Positions 44,177 to 57,623 are shown, numbered from the stretch's first letter. The stretch is DNA of 64,000 bases from Chitinibacter sp. SCUT-21 (GCA_041874755.1 CP102611.1:1488001-1552000), one strand, 5' to 3'. Numbers and translations: made by a program. The notes: generated by a model from the letters alone, not told the origin.

Positions 44177-44209
44177 CCCTTTATCAAGGGCCAGTTACGA
44201 TTGACTGGC
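44177..44209 (-). promoter_or_regulatory. rplC leader hairpins, one covering the ribosome-binding site
   Basis: On the minus strand GCCAGT pairs with ACTGGC (44204-44209/44190-44195). Then CCCTT pairs with AAGGG (44186-44190/44177-44181). The second stem contains the AAGGG ribosome-binding site of rplC, so it could gate translation. Confidence 0.5.
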
Positions 44210-44220
44210 TATGACCATTA

Positions 44221-44260
44221 AAAAATAAAACGGACTTGCCATTACGAAATGGCAAGTCCG
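44221..44260 (-). terminator. Strong terminator or attenuator between rpsJ and rplC
   Basis: A 13-bp perfect stem (CGGACTTGCCATT and complement, arms 44231-44243/44248-44260) with a 4-nt loop, followed on the minus strand by TTTTATTTTTT. It sits inside what is one continuous operon (rpsJ-rplC) in E. coli. Confidence 0.85.
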
Positions 44261-44312
44261 CGATACTAACACACAATTTCTTTTAACTGCAAGCACTTAG
44301 CCTGCAAAAAAA

Positions 44313-44624
44313 TTAGTTCAGCTTAATTTCAACATCAACACCAGCTGGCAAATCTAGCTTCATCAACGCATCAACAGTTTTATCAGTTGGGTCAACGATG
44401 TCCATCATGCGCAAGTGAGTGCGGATTTCGAACTGATCACGAGAAGTTTTGTATACGTGCGGTGAACGCAAGATATCAAAACGCTCGATTTTAGTTGGCA
44501 AAGGAACTGGACCTTTAACAACCGCACCAGTACGTTTAGCAGTTTCAACAATTTCTTGAGCCGAACGATCGATCAAAGAATAGTCAAATGCTTTTAAACG
44601 AATACGGATTTTTTGGTTTTGCAT
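44313..44624 (-). CDS. rpsJ: 30S ribosomal protein S10 (NusE)
   Basis: 103 residues, [19 protein letters not shown], with the signature [19 protein letters not shown]. It also acts as NusE at boxA in rRNA antitermination. It starts 12 bp after tuf and is separated from rplC by a strong stem, so it looks like the last gene of the str operon. Confidence 0.98.
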   Translation of the reverse strand: MQNQKIRIRLKAFDYSLIDRSAQEIVETAKRTGAVVKGPVPLPTKIERFDILRSPHVYKTSRDQFEIRTHLRMMDIVDPTDKTVDALMKLDLPAGVDVEIKLN

Positions 44625-44636
44625 TTTGAGTCCCTA

Positions 44637-45827
44637 TTATTCGATGACTTTAGCAACAACACCAGCACCAACCGTACGACCACCTTCACGAATCGCAAAG
44701 CGCAAACCTTGCTCCATCGCGATCGGGCAGATCAACGTTACAGTGATAGACACGTTATCGCCTGGCATAACCATTTCAGTACCTTCTGGCAACGCGATCG
44801 CGCCAGTTACGTCCGTTGTACGGAAGTAGAACTGTGGACGGTAGTTGCTGAAGAATGGTGTATGACGACCACCCTCTTCTTTCGACAGAACGTAGATTTC
44901 TGAAGTGAATTTAGTGTGTGGCGTGATTGAACCTGGTTTAGCCAATACTTGACCACGCTGAACGTCTTCACGCTTAGTACCGCGCAGCAACGCACCAATG
45001 TTATCACCAGCTTGACCTTGATCCAACAACTTACGGAACATCTCAACGCCAGTACAAGTTGTCTTAACAGTTGGAACGATACCAACGATCTCGATTTCTT
45101 CACCAACTTTAACGATACCGCGCTCTACACGACCAGTTACTACAGTACCACGACCAGAAATTGAGAATACATCCTCAACTGGCATCAGGAATGTACCATC
45201 AACTGCACGCTCTGGCAGAGGAATGTACGTATCCAAAGCCTCAGCCAAGCGGTAGATTGCTGGCTCACCGTATTCGCCTTGATCACCTTCCAGCGCTGCA
45301 CGAGCAGAACCAGTAATGATTGGGGTGTCGTCACCTGGGAAGTCATATTTAGACAACAGGTCACGAACTTCCATTTCAACCAATTCGAGCAACTCAGCAT
45401 CATCAACCAAGTCAGCTTTGTTCATGAATACGATGATGTATGGAACGCCAACCTGACGAGACAACAAGATGTGCTCACGAGTTTGTGGCATAGGACCATC
45501 AGCAGCAGAAACCACCAAGATCGCGCCGTCCATCTGCGCCGCACCAGTAATCATGTTTTTAACATAATCCGCGTGGCCTGGGCAGTCTACGTGAGCGTAG
45601 TGGCGAGTCTCAGTTTCGTATTCAACGTGTGCTGTATTAATAGTAATACCACGTGCTTTTTCTTCAGGCGCGCTGTCGATTTGAGAGTAATCTTTAGCTT
45701 CACCACCGAACTTACGAGTCAATACAGTAGTAATTGCTGCAGTCAGGGTTGTTTTACCGTGGTCAACGTGACCGATTGTACCAACGTTAACGTGCGGCTT
45801 GGTCCGCGTAAACTTTTCTTTAGCCAT
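44637..45827 (-). CDS. tuf: Elongation factor Tu, copy 1
   Basis: 396 residues. G1 GHVDHGKT, G3 DCPGHADY and G4 NKAD are all intact. The protein is identical to that of the second copy at 61312-62502. It sits in the str operon, 19 bp after fusA and 12 bp before rpsJ. Confidence 0.99.
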   Translation of the reverse strand: MAKEKFTRTKPHVNVGTIGHVDHGKTTLTAAITTVLTRKFGGEAKDYSQIDSAPEEKARGITINTAHVEYETETRHYAHVDCPGHADYVKNMITGAAQMDGAILVVSAADGPMPQTREHILLSRQVGVPYIIVFMNKADLVDDAELLELVEMEVRDLLSKYDFPGDDTPIITGSARAALEGDQGEYGEPAIYRLAEALDTYIPLPERAVDGTFLMPVEDVFSISGRGTVVTGRVERGIVKVGEEIEIVGIVPTVKTTCTGVEMFRKLLDQGQAGDNIGALLRGTKREDVQRGQVLAKPGSITPHTKFTSEIYVLSKEEGGRHTPFFSNYRPQFYFRTTDVTGAIALPEGTEMVMPGDNVSITVTLICPIAMEQGLRFAIREGGRTVGAGVVAKVIE

Positions 45828-45846
45828 TTTTCAAATATCCTTTAAA

Positions 45847-47943
45847 TTATTTCTTAGCCATGATTGCATCAGCGATGTGCTTAGGCGCGATTGAGTAATG
45901 CTTGAATTCCATAGAGTAAGTTGCACGACCTTGCGACATAGAGCGCAATGTAGTCGAGTAACCAAACATCTCAGAGAGAGGAACTTCAGCCTTAACCATT
46001 TTGCCACCAGCAGGATTATCATCCATACCTTGCAAAATACCGCGACGTGAAGAGATGTCACCCATGATGTCGCCCATGTACTCTTCTGGAGTCTCGATTT
46101 CAACAGCCATCATAGGCTCAAGAATTACCGGACCCGCGCGACGCATAGCTTCCTTGAAGGCAATAGAACCCGCCAATTCAAACGCAATTTGCGACGAGTC
46201 TACGTCGTGGTACGAACCAAAGGTCAGACGAACCTTAACGTCTACAACAGGGAAACCAGCCAACACACCAGACTTCAGTGTATTTTGAATACCCTTATCA
46301 ACCGATGGAATGAACTCACGAGGAATTACACCACCCTTGATCTCGTCAATGAACGAGTAACCATTACCTTCACCAGCTGGTTCAATGGTAATCGTACAAT
46401 CACCATACTGACCCTTACCACCAGACTGCTTAGCATGCTTACCTTGCACATCTGCTGCGATTTGAGTAATCGTTTCGCGATAAGCAACTTGCGGCGCTCC
46501 AACGTTAGCTTCAACACCAAACTCACGTTTCATACGATCAACAAGAATCTCAAGGTGCAACTCACCCATACCCGACATGATAGTCTGGCCAGTCTCTTCA
46601 TCAGTACGTACGCGGAACGATGGATCTTCTTTAGCCAAGCGACCCAAAGCCAAGCCCATCTTCTCTTGGTCAGCCTTAGTTTTTGGCTCAACCGCAACGT
46701 GAATTACTGGCTCAGGGAACACCATGCGCTCAAGAATAATCGCATTGTCTGGATCACACAAAGTCTCACCAGTCGTCACGTCTTTCAAGCCGATTGCCGC
46801 AGCAATATCACCAGCACGAACTTCTTCAATTTCCTTACGATCGTTCGCATGCATTTGAACGATACGACCGATACGCTCTTTCTTGCCTTTCACTGAGTTC
46901 AGAACTGATTCGCCTGAATTCAAAACGCCAGAATAAACGCGGAAGAACGTCAACTGACCAACGTACGGGTCATTCATCAACTTGAACGCCAAAGCTGAGA
47001 AAGGAGCAGCATCAGAAGCAGGACGAGTCGCCTCTTGCTCACGATCATCTACACCTTTAACGTCAGCAATATCAAGCGGTGATGGCAAGAACTCAATTAC
47101 AGCATCCAACATACGTTGAACACCTTTGTTCTTAAAGGCCGAACCACACAATACTGGCTGAATTTCACAAGCCAATGTACGAGTACGCAGAGCCGATACG
47201 ATCTCTTCTTCTGAGAGCTCGCCAGTTTCTAAGTACTTATTCATTAACTCTTCTGATGCTTCAGCAGCAGATTCAACCATTTTCTCGCGCCACTCTTGCG
47301 CAACAGAAACCAGATCTGCAGGAATATCACCATACTCAAACTTCATACCTTGAGACGCTTCGTCCCAGATAATCGCCTTCATTTTGAGCAGGTCAACCAC
47401 ACCTTCAAACTTGTCTTCGGCACCAATAGGCACAACAACAGGCACTGGATTTGCTTTCAAGCGAATTTTCATTTGCTCAACCGCACGGAAGAAGTTGGCA
47501 CCTGAGCGGTCCATCTTATTCACAAACGCCAGACGTGGTACGTTGTACTTATTAGCTTGGCGCCATACAGTTTCTGACTGAGGCTGAACACCACCTACAG
47601 CACAATAAACCATACAAGCACCATCCAGAACACGCATTGAACGCTCTACTTCAATCGTAAAGTCAACGTGACCTGGGGTATCAATAATATTTACCAAGTG
47701 CTCTTGGAACTGCAAACCCATACCTTTCCAGTAGGTAGTTGTTGCAGCAGAAGTAATGGTAATACCACGCTCTTGCTCTTGCTCCATCCAGTCCATAGTG
47801 GCTGCGCCATCATGAACCTCACCGATTTTATGATTTACACCGGTGTAGAACAAAATACGTTCAGTCGTAGTAGTCTTACCTGCATCAATGTGAGCTGAAA
47901 TACCGATATTACGGTAGCGCTCAATAGGGGTCTTACGTGCCAC
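45847..47943 (-). CDS. fusA: Elongation factor G
   Basis: A 698-residue translocase GTPase. G1 [11 protein letters not shown]3 DTPGHVDF and G4 NKMD are present, followed by domains II-V. The start is GTG at 47943 with AAGGAT six nt upstream. It lies in the str operon between rpsG and tuf. Confidence 0.99.
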   Translation of the reverse strand: MARKTPIERYRNIGISAHIDAGKTTTTERILFYTGVNHKIGEVHDGAATMDWMEQEQERGITITSAATTTYWKGMGLQFQEHLVNIIDTPGHVDFTIEVERSMRVLDGACMVYCAVGGVQPQSETVWRQANKYNVPRLAFVNKMDRSGANFFRAVEQMKIRLKANPVPVVVPIGAEDKFEGVVDLLKMKAIIWDEASQGMKFEYGDIPADLVSVAQEWREKMVESAAEASEELMNKYLETGELSEEEIVSALRTRTLACEIQPVLCGSAFKNKGVQRMLDAVIEFLPSPLDIADVKGVDDREQEATRPASDAAPFSALAFKLMNDPYVGQLTFFRVYSGVLNSGESVLNSVKGKKERIGRIVQMHANDRKEIEEVRAGDIAAAIGLKDVTTGETLCDPDNAIILERMVFPEPVIHVAVEPKTKADQEKMGLALGRLAKEDPSFRVRTDEETGQTIMSGMGELHLEILVDRMKREFGVEANVGAPQVAYRETITQIAADVQGKHAKQSGGKGQYGDCTITIEPAGEGNGYSFIDEIKGGVIPREFIPSVDKGIQNTLKSGVLAGFPVVDVKVRLTFGSYHDVDSSQIAFELAGSIAFKEAMRRAGPVILEPMMAVEIETPEEYMGDIMGDISSRRGILQGMDDNPAGGKMVKAEVPLSEMFGYSTTLRSMSQGRATYSMEFKHYSIAPKHIADAIMAKK

Positions 47944-47970
47944 GGCTCAATCCTTATTAGGAATACGCAA

Positions 47971-48441
47971 TTAGAAACGGAAGTGAGCAAACGCTTTGTT
48001 TGCATCAGCCATACGATGCACTTCATCGCGTTTTTTCATCGCGCCGCCACGACCTTCAGCCGCGTCTAGAAGCTCACCTGCCAAACGCAGATCCATCGAT
48101 TTTTCACCACGTTTACGAGCCGCTTCACGGACCCAACGCATCGCCAATGCCAGACGACGGCTAGGACGCACTTCTACTGGTACTTGGTAGTTAGCACCAC
48201 CGACACGACGGCTCTTCACTTCAACAGCTGGCTTAACATTGCCAATTGCTGTGTTGAAAACTTCAATTGCATCTTTACCAGTCTTTTTCTCGATCTGAGT
48301 CAATGCACCATAAACGATACGCTCAGCAACGGCCTTTTTACCGTCAAGCATCACTACGTTCATGAATTTAGCGAGTTCTGTGCTACCGAATTTTGGATCG
48401 GGCAAGACATCACGCTTCGGTACTTCTCTGCGTCTTGGCAT
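47971..48441 (-). CDS. rpsG: 30S ribosomal protein S7
   Basis: 156 residues, [21 protein letters not shown]7 is the known autoregulator of the str operon in E. coli. The rpsL-rpsG gap here is 111 bp and could hold such a site, but I did not recognise it. Confidence 0.98.
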   Translation of the reverse strand: MPRRREVPKRDVLPDPKFGSTELAKFMNVVMLDGKKAVAERIVYGALTQIEKKTGKDAIEVFNTAIGNVKPAVEVKSRRVGGANYQVPVEVRPSRRLALAMRWVREAARKRGEKSMDLRLAGELLDAAEGRGGAMKKRDEVHRMADANKAFAHFRF

Positions 48442-48552
48442 AATTTACTTCCTTAATGTGACATTCAGTTGGGGACTCACCCCTGGGACGCCCAAAGGGA
48501 CGGCCACTTACTTGACAGCTTTTGCTCTGCGCTGCCGCACAGACTGCACCAA

Positions 48553-48927
48553 TTACGCCTTAGGACGTTTAGCACCGTACTTAGAGCGAGCTTGCTTACG
48601 ATTTTTAACGCCAGCCAAGTCAAGAGAGCCGCGTACGCAGTGATAGCGAACACCTGGCAAGTCTTTTACACGACCGCCGCGCAACAGCACAACACTGTGC
48701 TCTTGCAAGTTATGGCCTTCACCGCCGATGTACGAAATCACTTCGAAACCGTTAGTCAAGCGAACTTTACAAACCTTACGCAATGCAGAGTTTGGTTTTT
48801 TTGGAGTAGTTGTATATACGCGAGTACATACACCACGTTTTTGCGGGCAAGCTTCAAGAGCTGGTACTTTGCTCTTAAAAGTTTCCGCAACACGACCTTT
48901 ACGGACGAGTTGGTTGATAGTTGGCAT
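48553..48927 (-). CDS. rpsL: 30S ribosomal protein S12
   Basis: 124 residues, [20 protein letters not shown], with the decoding-centre loops [13 protein letters not shown] and [11 protein letters not shown]. The Lys positions altered in streptomycin-resistant mutants appear wild type. It is first in the str operon. Confidence 0.99.
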   Translation of the reverse strand: MPTINQLVRKGRVAETFKSKVPALEACPQKRGVCTRVYTTTPKKPNSALRKVCKVRLTNGFEVISYIGGEGHNLQEHSVVLLRGGRVKDLPGVRYHCVRGSLDLAGVKNRKQARSKYGAKRPKA

Positions 48928-48949
48928 TGTTTTAACATCCTACCACGTT

Positions 48950-48975
48950 AAAAAAAACCCACCTGAACAGTCAGG
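48950..48975 (-). terminator. Terminator-like attenuator just before rpsL
   Basis: On the minus strand CCTGA pairs with TCAGG, followed by TGGG and a run of eight T ending only about 22 nt before the rpsL ATG. No promoter fits between it and rpsL, so transcription from the promoter at 49049-49078 must pass through it. Confidence 0.6.
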
Positions 48976-48985
48976 AAGGCTATTC

Positions 48986-49035
48986 GTTTCCACAATGGAA
49001 ACACTGCGGGAAGCGATGATTTTCGCTTCCCGCAG
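48986..49035 (-). repeat. Two hairpins in the str operon leader
   Basis: A 12-bp perfect stem (CTGCGGGAAGCG and complement, arms 49004-49015/49024-49035, 8-nt loop) directly after the predicted transcription start. A second palindrome, GTTTCCACAATGGAAAC, lies at 48986-49002. Confidence 0.75.
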
Positions 49036-49048
49036 CAAAAGACTTTGA

Positions 49049-49078
49049 ATTATAAGGAAATCAAAGCATTTGAGTCAA
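49049..49078 (-). promoter_or_regulatory. Sigma-70 promoter of the str operon
   Basis: On the minus strand: -35 TTGACT (49073-49078), an 18-bp spacer, and a perfect -10 TATAAT (49049-49054). It lies in the 184-bp gap between rpoC and rpsL. Confidence 0.85.
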
Positions 49079-49111
49079 TGAAAACCGACAAAAGTCGATT
49101 CCCGTTTTTAA

Positions 49112-52100
49112 TTATTCCGCGACTTCACCTGAAGATTCGGCCATTACTTCAGCTGCCACCTCGGCAAAAGGCATTAGAGACTCAACTTTGCTTTGCAAAC
49201 GCTTACGATTCTTATGGTAAGCGAGACCCGTACCAGCTGGGATCAAGCGACCAACAATCACGTTTTCTTTCAAGCCACGAAGATCATCAACTTTACCCAT
49301 GATCGCCGCTTCAGTCAGGACTCGTGTAGTTTCCTGGAACGATGCAGCAGAAATGAATGAGTCGGTTGACAATGATGCCTTGGTAATACCGAGCAAGATA
49401 TTGTCATACTTCGCCAATTCTTTGCCTTCGGCCGCCAATTTATCATTAGCGATCAATACTTCAGCGCGCTCTACTTGTTCACCCAAGATGAAATCAGAAT
49501 CACCCGAATCTGAAATCACTACGCGCCGAAGCATTTGACGAACGATCACTTCAATGTGCTTGTCGTTAATCTTCACGCCCTGCAGACGGTAAACCTCTTG
49601 CACTTCGTGAACGATATAACGCGCCAAGGCTTCAATACCTTGCAGACGCAGAATATCGTGCGGATCAATTGGGCCGTCAACAATTGTTTCACCGCGGTTA
49701 ACAACCTGACCATCGTGCACCATGACATGCTTATCTTTAGAAATCAGATATTCATGTGCTATGCCTTCTAGGTCAGTGAGCACCAGACGCTGCTTACCTT
49801 TGGTGTCTTTACCAAAGCTTGCAGTACCTGTGACTTCAGCCAGCATACCGGCATCTTTCGGTGAACGTGCTTCGAACAACTCAGCAACACGTGGCAGACC
49901 ACCCGTAATATCGCGCGTCTTAGCCGATTCTTGCGGGATACGTGCCAGCACATCGCCCACACCAACTTGCTGACCATCTTTTACGGTAATAATCGAACCA
50001 ACTTGGAACGAAATTGTAACTGGGGTATCAGTACCAGCCAGTTTCATTTCATTGCCAAACTCATCGATCAATTTAACCAATGGGCGCAAGCCTTTGCTTG
50101 AAGTTACTTTCGCTTTAGAAGCGATAACAACCAGTGTAGACAAGCCAGTTACATCGTCGACTTGTTTAACAACCGTCATGCCTTCTTCAACGTTTTCGAA
50201 CTTCACTGTACCTGCGTACTCAGTGATGATCGGACGAGAGTGAGGATCCCACGTACCCAATACAGTACCCGCCTTGATCGCATCGCCGTCTTTTACAGTC
50301 AGCGTTGCACCGTACGGTACTTTATGCGATTCACGCTCACGACCATTGTCGTCAAGAATCATCACTTCGGCTGAACGAGCAATAACCACTGGCTCGCCTT
50401 TAGCGTTTGTGACATAACGCATATTCGAGCTATAAGCGATATTACCGCTTGATTTAGCTTCAACTTGATTCGCCGCCGCTGCTCGAGATGCCGCACCACC
50501 GATGTGGAACGTACGCATCGTCAACTGTGTACCTGGCTCACCAATCGACTGAGCTGCAATAACACCAACAGCTTCACCGCTATTCACCAAGTGGCCGCGC
50601 CCCAAATCGCGACCATAACATTTCGCGCACAAGCCATAGCGTGTTTCACACGACAGTGGTGTACGTACCAATACTTCATCAACACCGCGCTGTTCGATCA
50701 AATCAACTGCATCTTCATTCAGCAGATGACCCACTTCAAACAGGGTTTCTTGGCTTGATGGATCTACAACGTCTTTGGCTACAACACGACCCAAGATACG
50801 CTCACGCAAGGCTTCAACAACGTCACCACCTTGCACAACGGCTTTCATGGCCACACCATTCTTCGTACCGCAATCGTCCTCAATCACCACCAAGTCTTGC
50901 GTCACGTCGACCAGACGACGAGTCAGGTAACCCGAGTTCGCTGTCTTCAACGCCGTATCCGCCAGACCTTTACGTGCACCGTGTGTTGAGATGAAGTACT
51001 GCAACACCGTCAGACCTTCACGGAAGTTGGTCGTAATCGGCATTTCAATAATCGAGCCGTCTGGTTTCGCCATCAGACCACGCATACCCGCTAACTGACG
51101 AATCTGAGCTGCAGAACCACGGGCACCCGAGTCAGCCATCATGTAAATCGAGTTGAACGACTCTTGCTCGTCTTGCTTACCATTAGCATCAAGCACTGGC
51201 TCTTTACCGAGTTGATCCATCATCGCCTTCGCGATTTGGTCACCGGCACGACCCCAGATATCGACTACCTTGTTGTAACGCTCGCCTTGAGTTACCAGAC
51301 CCGAGCTATATTGTTGCTCGATCTCTTTAACTTCAGATTGCGCCGCAGCCAACAATTCAACTTTCTTAGCCGGAACCAACATATCATCAACGCAAATCGA
51401 AATACCGCCACGCGTTGAGTATGAGAAACCGGTGTACATCAATTGATCGGCAAATACGACCGTATCTTTCAAGCCGCAACGGCGGAAAGAAGCATTGATC
51501 AGCTTACCAATTTCTTTTTTCTTCAGTGATTTGTCGATGTGTGAGAAATCCAGGCCTTTAGGCAAGATTTCTGACAAGATCGCACGACCCACAGTCGTGT
51601 CACGACGAACAAGCTTGCATTCCCACTCACCCGCTTCATTTTTCGACCAGTCTTTCAGACGAATTGAAACGCGAGTTTGTAGAGTGACGTCTTTATTCGC
51701 GTAAGCACGCAATGCCTCAGCAACGTCTGAGAAAATCGTCAAGCGTTGGCCATCGTCGTTCAGACGCTCGCCTTTCGCGTATTTCGCTTCACGGGTCATG
51801 TAATACAGACCCAAGACGATATCCTGTGAAGGAACAATGATTGGCTCACCATTGGCTGGTGCCAATACATTGTTCGACGCCAACATCAAGGTACGCGCTT
51901 CCATCTGCGCTTCAAGCGACAATGGAACGTGAACCGCCATCTGGTCACCGTCGAAGTCAGCATTGAATGCCGCACAAACGAGTGGATGCAACTGGATAGC
52001 TTTACCTTCGATCAGAGTCGGTTCAAACGCTTGAATACCCAAGCGGTGCAGCGTTGGTGCACGGTTCAGCAGTACTGGATGCTCGCGAATCACGTCTTCC

Positions 52101-53335
52101 AAGATATCCCAAACTACAGGCTCTTGGCTTTCTACCATTTTCTTCGCAGCTTTAATCGTCGTCGCCAGACCCATCACTTCCAATTTATGGAAAATGAACG
52201 GCTTGAACAATTCGAGCGCCATCAACTTTGGCAGACCGCACTGATGCAGGCGCAAAGTTGGGCCTACGGTAATAACCGAACGACCTGAGTAGTCAACACG
52301 TTTACCCAACAAGTTCTGACGGAAGCGACCGCCCTTACCTTTGATCATATCGGCCAAAGATTTCAGAGGACGTTTGTTCGCGCCAGTCATGGCTTTACCA
52401 CGACGACCGTTATCGAGCAAAGAGTCTACCGACTCTTGCAACATACGCTTTTCGTTACGTACGATGATTTCTGGCGCGCGCAATTCAAGCAGGCGCTTCA
52501 GACGGTTATTACGGTTAATTACGCGGCGATACAGATCATTCAAGTCTGAAGTCGCGAAACGGCCGCCATCTAGCGGAACCAATGGACGCAACTCAGGTGG
52601 CAAGACTGGCAATACTTCCAGAATCATCCACTCAGGTTTGATGCCTGAACGCTCAAACGCTTCGAGTACTTTCAAGCGTTTCGCGATTTTCTTGATCTTA
52701 GTTTCTGAACCCGTGGTATCGAGCTCTGAACGCAGACGGCTGATCTCTTGATCAACGTCCATTGATTTGAGCAATTCACGAACCGCTTCAGCACCCATCA
52801 TTGCAACGAATTCATCACCGTATTCTTCTACTTTCGAGAAGTAATCTTCTTCGGTGAGCAATTGACCGCGTTGCAACGGCGTCATACCTGGTTCGATCAC
52901 GATAAACGCTTCGAAATACAATACGCGTTCGATATCGCGCAATGCGATATCCAATACCATACCCAAACGAGATGGCAGTGATTTCAAGAACCAGATGTGC
53001 GCAACTGGGCTAGCCAATTCGATGTGGCCCATGCGCTCACGACGCACTTTTGACAACGTCACTTCGACGCCACATTTTTCACAAATCACGCCACGATGTT
53101 TCAGGCGTTTGTACTTACCGCACAAGCATTCGTAATCTTTAATCGGGCCAAAGATACGAGCACAAAACAGACCATCACGCTCAGGTTTGAACGTACGGTA
53201 GTTAATGGTTTCTGGCTTTTTCACTTCGCCAAAAGACCAAGAACGGATTTTCTCAGGCGATGCAAGCCCGATCTTAATCGCGTCAAATTCTTCGTCTTGT
53301 GCGACTTGCTTGAAGAGTTCGAGTAAGCCTTTCAT
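49112..53335 (-). CDS. rpoC: RNA polymerase beta' subunit
   Basis: 1,407 residues from ATG 53335, [20 protein letters not shown]. The N-terminal zinc site is [19 protein letters not shown], and the active-site Mg2+ triad is in [10 protein letters not shown]. The second zinc-site Cys residues lie in the YGLCAKCYG region. GGAG lies 9 nt before the ATG; a TTG eight codons upstream is the alternative start. Only a weak hairpin (49086-49097) follows its stop. Confidence 0.99.
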   Translation of the reverse strand: MKGLLELFKQVAQDEEFDAIKIGLASPEKIRSWSFGEVKKPETINYRTFKPERDGLFCARIFGPIKDYECLCGKYKRLKHRGVICEKCGVEVTLSKVRRERMGHIELASPVAHIWFLKSLPSRLGMVLDIALRDIERVLYFEAFIVIEPGMTPLQRGQLLTEEDYFSKVEEYGDEFVAMMGAEAVRELLKSMDVDQEISRLRSELDTTGSETKIKKIAKRLKVLEAFERSGIKPEWMILEVLPVLPPELRPLVPLDGGRFATSDLNDLYRRVINRNNRLKRLLELRAPEIIVRNEKRMLQESVDSLLDNGRRGKAMTGANKRPLKSLADMIKGKGGRFRQNLLGKRVDYSGRSVITVGPTLRLHQCGLPKLMALELFKPFIFHKLEVMGLATTIKAAKKMVESQEPVVWDILEDVIREHPVLLNRAPTLHRLGIQAFEPTLIEGKAIQLHPLVCAAFNADFDGDQMAVHVPLSLEAQMEARTLMLASNNVLAPANGEPIIVPSQDIVLGLYYMTREAKYAKGERLNDDGQRLTIFSDVAEALRAYANKDVTLQTRVSIRLKDWSKNEAGEWECKLVRRDTTVGRAILSEILPKGLDFSHIDKSLKKKEIGKLINASFRRCGLKDTVVFADQLMYTGFSYSTRGGISICVDDMLVPAKKVELLAAAQSEVKEIEQQYSSGLVTQGERYNKVVDIWGRAGDQIAKAMMDQLGKEPVLDANGKQDEQESFNSIYMMADSGARGSAAQIRQLAGMRGLMAKPDGSIIEMPITTNFREGLTVLQYFISTHGARKGLADTALKTANSGYLTRRLVDVTQDLVVIEDDCGTKNGVAMKAVVQGGDVVEALRERILGRVVAKDVVDPSSQETLFEVGHLLNEDAVDLIEQRGVDEVLVRTPLSCETRYGLCAKCYGRDLGRGHLVNSGEAVGVIAAQSIGEPGTQLTMRTFHIGGAASRAAAANQVEAKSSGNIAYSSNMRYVTNAKGEPVVIARSAEVMILDDNGRERESHKVPYGATLTVKDGDAIKAGTVLGTWDPHSRPIITEYAGTVKFENVEEGMTVVKQVDDVTGLSTLVVIASKAKVTSSKGLRPLVKLIDEFGNEMKLAGTDTPVTISFQVGSIITVKDGQQVGVGDVLARIPQESAKTRDITGGLPRVAELFEARSPKDAGMLAEVTGTASFGKDTKGKQRLVLTDLEGIAHEYLISKDKHVMVHDGQVVNRGETIVDGPIDPHDILRLQGIEALARYIVHEVQEVYRLQGVKINDKHIEVIVRQMLRRVVISDSGDSDFILGEQVERAEVLIANDKLAAEGKELAKYDNILLGITKASLSTDSFISAASFQETTRVLTEAAIMGKVDDLRGLKENVIVGRLIPAGTGLAYHKNRKRLQSKVESLMPFAEVAAEVMAESSGEVAE

Positions 53336-53418
53336 TCCAATATTCTCCAGTGAGGGCAATCAGGTATTGGCTTGCAGCCCTTATTCATAAAGAGCCACAG
53401 CCGCATACCTCACAGTAA

Positions 53419-56400
53419 TCAGTAGGTTTCCAGATCGATATCGATACCGAGCGAGCGGATTTCCTTAACCAATACATTGAATGACTCTGGCATGCCAGCA
53501 TCAATGCGGTGATCACCCTTCACAATGTTTTCGTAAACTTTGGTACGACCGTTCACATCATCGGACTTCACAGTCAACATTTCTTGCAATGTGTACGCTG
53601 CACCGTACGCTTCCAGTGCCCAAACCTCCATCTCACCGAAACGCTGACCACCGAACTGAGCTTTACCGCCCAATGGCTGTTGCGTTACGAGAGAGTACGG
53701 GCCAGTCGAACGCGCGTGCATCTTATCGTCAACCAAGTGGTGCAGTTTCAGATAGTGCATTACACCCACAGTCACTTTACGCTCGAACGGCTCACCAGTG
53801 CGGCCATCGAACAATTGCATCTGTGTTTTGCTGCCGTTGAACGACAATTGCTGTGTACGTGGGTCTTCATCTGGGTAAGCCAGATCCAACATTTCACGGA
53901 TTTCGCTTTCTTTCGCGCCGTCAAATACTGGGCTCGCAAACGTCATACCGGTGCTCAGACCTTTCGCCAATTGCATTACTTCAGCGTCATCCAAACCTGC
54001 GATGTCTTCTGACTTGCCATTGGTGTTATAGATCTTCTCAAGGTAAGCGCGTACTTCTGCGGTGTTTTGTTGTTCACGCAACATCGCGTTGATACGTTGG
54101 CCAATACCTTTGGCAGCCCAGCCCAAATGTACTTCCAGAATCTGACCGATATTCATACGTGATGGAACGCCCAATGGGTTCAACACGATGTCCACTGGCG
54201 TACCGTCTGCCATGTGTGGCAAGTCTTCAACCGGCAGGATCTTCGATACCACACCCTTGTTACCGTGACGGCCGGCCATCTTATCGCCTGGCTGCAAACG
54301 ACGTTTCACTGCAACGTAAACTTTAACCATTTTGATAACGCCAGGTGGCAATTCGTCACCTTGCGTCAATTTACGTTTTTTATCTTCGAAACGCAGTTCA
54401 AACTCAGCTTTAGTTTGCGCGATCAGATCTTTATTCGCTTCAAGCTGACGAGCACTTTCTTCGTCAGACAAACGGATATCGAACCAGTCGTGCTTGCTTG
54501 GCAAATCAGCCAAGTATTCAGCTGTTACCGTCGCGCCTTTAGCGAGTTTTTTCGGACCGCCGTTGGCTACTTTGCCAACCAACATGTCTTCAATACGCTT
54601 GAACAAGTCAGACTCAACGATACGCAATTGGTCGTTCAAGTCTTGACGGTAGCGGCGCAGTTGCTCGTCGATAATCGCTTGAGCACGTTTATCGCGCTCG
54701 ATGCCTTCACGCGTAAATACTTGTACGTCGATAACCGTACCGGTCATACCTGATGGCACGCGCAATGACGTGTCTTTCACGTCAGACGCTTTTTCACCGA
54801 AGATCGCGCGCAGCAGTTTCTCTTCTGGCGTCAGTTGCGTTTCGCCTTTAGGCGTTACTTTACCAACCAGAACGTCGCCAGCTTCAACTTCAGCACCGAT
54901 GTAAACCACACCTGCATCATCCAAACGGCCAAGCATGCGCTCTGACAAGTTCGAAATATCGCGAGTAATTTCTTCAGGGCCCAGCTTGGTATCACGCGCC
55001 ATCACGTTCAACTCTTCGATGTGGATCGAAGTGTAACGATCATCAGCAATGACCTTCTCGGAAATCAGAATCGAGTCCTCGAAGTTGTAACCATTCCAAG
55101 GCATGAAGGCGATGGTCATATTTTGACCCAGAGCCAATTCGCCAAGGTCTGTAGACGCACCGTCAGCAACCACGTCACCCTTAGCCAGCAAATCACCTTT
55201 CTTGACGATTGGGCGCTGGTTAGTGTTGGTATTCTGGTTAGAACGAGTAAATTTAACCAAGTTGTAGATGTCTACACCGGCTTCACCCGCAATCACTTCG
55301 TCATTGTTCACACGAACGACGATACGAGTCGCGTCAACGTAATCAACCACACCACCACGCAATGCGGTTACCGCAGTGCCTGAGTCGGTTGCACAAGTAC
55401 GTTCGATACCGGTACCCACGAATGGTTTTTCTGCGCGCAGACAAGGAACCGCCTGACGCTGCATGTTGGCACCCATCAAGGCACGGTTCGCGTCATCGTG
55501 TTCGAGGAACGGAATCAACGAAGCTGCTACCGATACGATCTGGCTTGGCGCTACATCCATGAACTGAACGCGATCTGGCGTTGCAACGATGGTCTCGCCT
55601 GCTTCACGGCATGTTACCAGTTCGTCCGTCAGATTATTGTCTTCGTCGGTTTGCGCGTTCGCCTGAGCGATCACGTATTTACCTTCTTGAATCGCAGACA
55701 GGTATTCGATTTCGTTCGTTACTTTACCGTCAACCACTTTACGGTATGGCGTTTCGAGGAAGCCGTACTCGTTGGTGCGTGCGTAGCAAGACAAAGAGTT
55801 GATCAAACCAATGTTTGGACCCTCTGGTGTCTCAATTGGACAAACACGACCGTAGTGCGTTGGGTGTACGTCACGTACCTCAAAGCCCGCGCGTTCACGC
55901 GTCAAACCGCCTGGACCCAAGGCTGAAACACGGCGTTTATGCGTGATTTCAGACAATGGATTGGTTTGATCCATAAACTGCGACAGCTGAGAAGAACCGA
56001 AGAATTCTTTCACAGCAGCAGATACTGGCTTCGCATTGATCAAATCATGCGGCATCAGGTTATCTGATTCAGCTTGTGACAGACGCTCTTTCACTGCACG
56101 CTCAACACGTACCAAGCCAGCGCGGAATTGGTTTTCTGCCAACTCACCTACTGAGCGTACACGGCGGTTACCCAAGTGATCGATATCGTCCACTTCGCCA
56201 CGGCTGTTACGCAGTTCAAGCAAGATGCCGATTACAGCGATAATGTCTTCAGTCGACAATACGCCTGGGCCAGTAATGCCTTTAGAACCTACGCGCTCGT
56301 AGAAGCGACGTTGCCAGCCCGGTGCTTTCTCATCCAAACGATCTGGGTAAGCACGGCTGTTGAATTTCATGCGACCAACGGCGGATAGATCGTAACGATC

Positions 56401-57597
56401 TTCAGAGAAGAACAAGCCATTGAACAAGGCTTGAACTGCGTCTTCTGTTGGTGGCTCGCCAGGGCGCATCATGCGATAGATTGCAACACGTGCCTGCCAC
56501 TGATCTTGTGTATCGTCAGTGCGCAGCGTTGTTGAAATGAAACCACCTTGATCCAAGTCGTTGATGTACAAGGTCGTGATTTCTTTAACTTCGTTCGCGT
56601 CCAGTTTTACCAACAAATCTTCTGTGATTTCATCGTTGGCTTTGGCAACCACTTCACCCGTTTCTGGGCTAATCACATCTTTTGCCAACACGCGACCGTA
56701 GGTGTAATCCAACGGAACTTGTACACGTGTCATGCCAGCATTGTTGATATCACGAATGGTTTTTGCAGTGATGCGCTTGTCTTTTTGCGCCAGCACTTTA
56801 CCTTCGTCAGAAACGATATCAAATTTCGCAACTTCACCGCGCAAGCGGTCAGACTGCAATTCCCAGAACACGCCATCTTCAGTTAGATAGAAGGTATCTG
56901 TGTCAAAGAATTCAGCCAAGATCTGTTCAGGCGTATACCCCAGTGCTTTCAACAGAATTGACACTGGCATTTTACGACGACGGTCGATACGGAAGAACAA
57001 CAAATCTTTTGGATCGAACTCGAAATCCAACCATGAGCCACGGTATGGAATTACGCGAGCCGAGAACAGCAATTTGCCTGAGCTATGGGTTTTACCCTTG
57101 TCATGCTCAAAGAACACGCCTGGAGAGCGGTGTAACTGCGATACGATTACGCGCTCAGTACCGTTAATTACGAACGAGCCGTTACGAGTCATCAGTGGAA
57201 TTTCACCGAAGTACACATCCTGCTCTTTTACTTCTTTGATCGTTGGTTTTGAGGATTCACGATCCATGATCACCAAACGAACGCGCGCGCGTAAAGGTGC
57301 GGCAAACGTGATACCACGTTGCTGACACTCTTTCACGTCAAAGGCAGGCTCACCCAATGAGTAATGCACAAACTCTAAACGTGCATATTCATTGTGCGAA
57401 ACAATCGGGAAAATTGAGTTAAACGCAGCCTGCAATCCAATTTCACGACGCGCTTCGATAGGCACGCCTAGTTGCAGGTACTCGGAATAAGAGTCGATCT
57501 GAGTAGCCAACAGAAACGGCACTTCAAGGACACTTGCCCGCTTCGCAAAACTTTTGCGAATACGTTTCTTCTCAGTGAACGAGTATTTCATACTCAT
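53419..57597 (-). CDS. rpoB: RNA polymerase beta subunit
   Basis: 1,392 residues from ATG 57597 ([19 protein letters not shown]), chosen because GGAG lies 5 nt upstream. The rifampicin-binding segment ([29 protein letters not shown]) is wild type. The C-terminal [20 protein letters not shown] is conserved. It is 83 bp upstream of rpoC, with its own structured leader. Confidence 0.99.
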   Translation of the reverse strand: MSMKYSFTEKKRIRKSFAKRASVLEVPFLLATQIDSYSEYLQLGVPIEARREIGLQAAFNSIFPIVSHNEYARLEFVHYSLGEPAFDVKECQQRGITFAAPLRARVRLVIMDRESSKPTIKEVKEQDVYFGEIPLMTRNGSFVINGTERVIVSQLHRSPGVFFEHDKGKTHSSGKLLFSARVIPYRGSWLDFEFDPKDLLFFRIDRRRKMPVSILLKALGYTPEQILAEFFDTDTFYLTEDGVFWELQSDRLRGEVAKFDIVSDEGKVLAQKDKRITAKTIRDINNAGMTRVQVPLDYTYGRVLAKDVISPETGEVVAKANDEITEDLLVKLDANEVKEITTLYINDLDQGGFISTTLRTDDTQDQWQARVAIYRMMRPGEPPTEDAVQALFNGLFFSEDRYDLSAVGRMKFNSRAYPDRLDEKAPGWQRRFYERVGSKGITGPGVLSTEDIIAVIGILLELRNSRGEVDDIDHLGNRRVRSVGELAENQFRAGLVRVERAVKERLSQAESDNLMPHDLINAKPVSAAVKEFFGSSQLSQFMDQTNPLSEITHKRRVSALGPGGLTRERAGFEVRDVHPTHYGRVCPIETPEGPNIGLINSLSCYARTNEYGFLETPYRKVVDGKVTNEIEYLSAIQEGKYVIAQANAQTDEDNNLTDELVTCREAGETIVATPDRVQFMDVAPSQIVSVAASLIPFLEHDDANRALMGANMQRQAVPCLRAEKPFVGTGIERTCATDSGTAVTALRGGVVDYVDATRIVVRVNNDEVIAGEAGVDIYNLVKFTRSNQNTNTNQRPIVKKGDLLAKGDVVADGASTDLGELALGQNMTIAFMPWNGYNFEDSILISEKVIADDRYTSIHIEELNVMARDTKLGPEEITRDISNLSERMLGRLDDAGVVYIGAEVEAGDVLVGKVTPKGETQLTPEEKLLRAIFGEKASDVKDTSLRVPSGMTGTVIDVQVFTREGIERDKRAQAIIDEQLRRYRQDLNDQLRIVESDLFKRIEDMLVGKVANGGPKKLAKGATVTAEYLADLPSKHDWFDIRLSDEESARQLEANKDLIAQTKAEFELRFEDKKRKLTQGDELPPGVIKMVKVYVAVKRRLQPGDKMAGRHGNKGVVSKILPVEDLPHMADGTPVDIVLNPLGVPSRMNIGQILEVHLGWAAKGIGQRINAMLREQQNTAEVRAYLEKIYNTNGKSEDIAGLDDAEVMQLAKGLSTGMTFASPVFDGAKESEIREMLDLAYPDEDPRTQQLSFNGSKTQMQLFDGRTGEPFERKVTVGVMHYLKLHHLVDDKMHARSTGPYSLVTQQPLGGKAQFGGQRFGEMEVWALEAYGAAYTLQEMLTVKSDDVNGRTKVYENIVKGDHRIDAGMPESFNVLVKEIRSLGIDIDLETY

Positions 57598-57623
57598 AAA
57601 CTCTCCATGGGTGGGGCGCAATG

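Noticed and set aside
49086..49097. rpoC terminator CGAC-TTTT-GTCG
   Set aside because: The stem is only 4 bp, too weak to list as a terminator; rpoC may end at the str leader hairpins instead.
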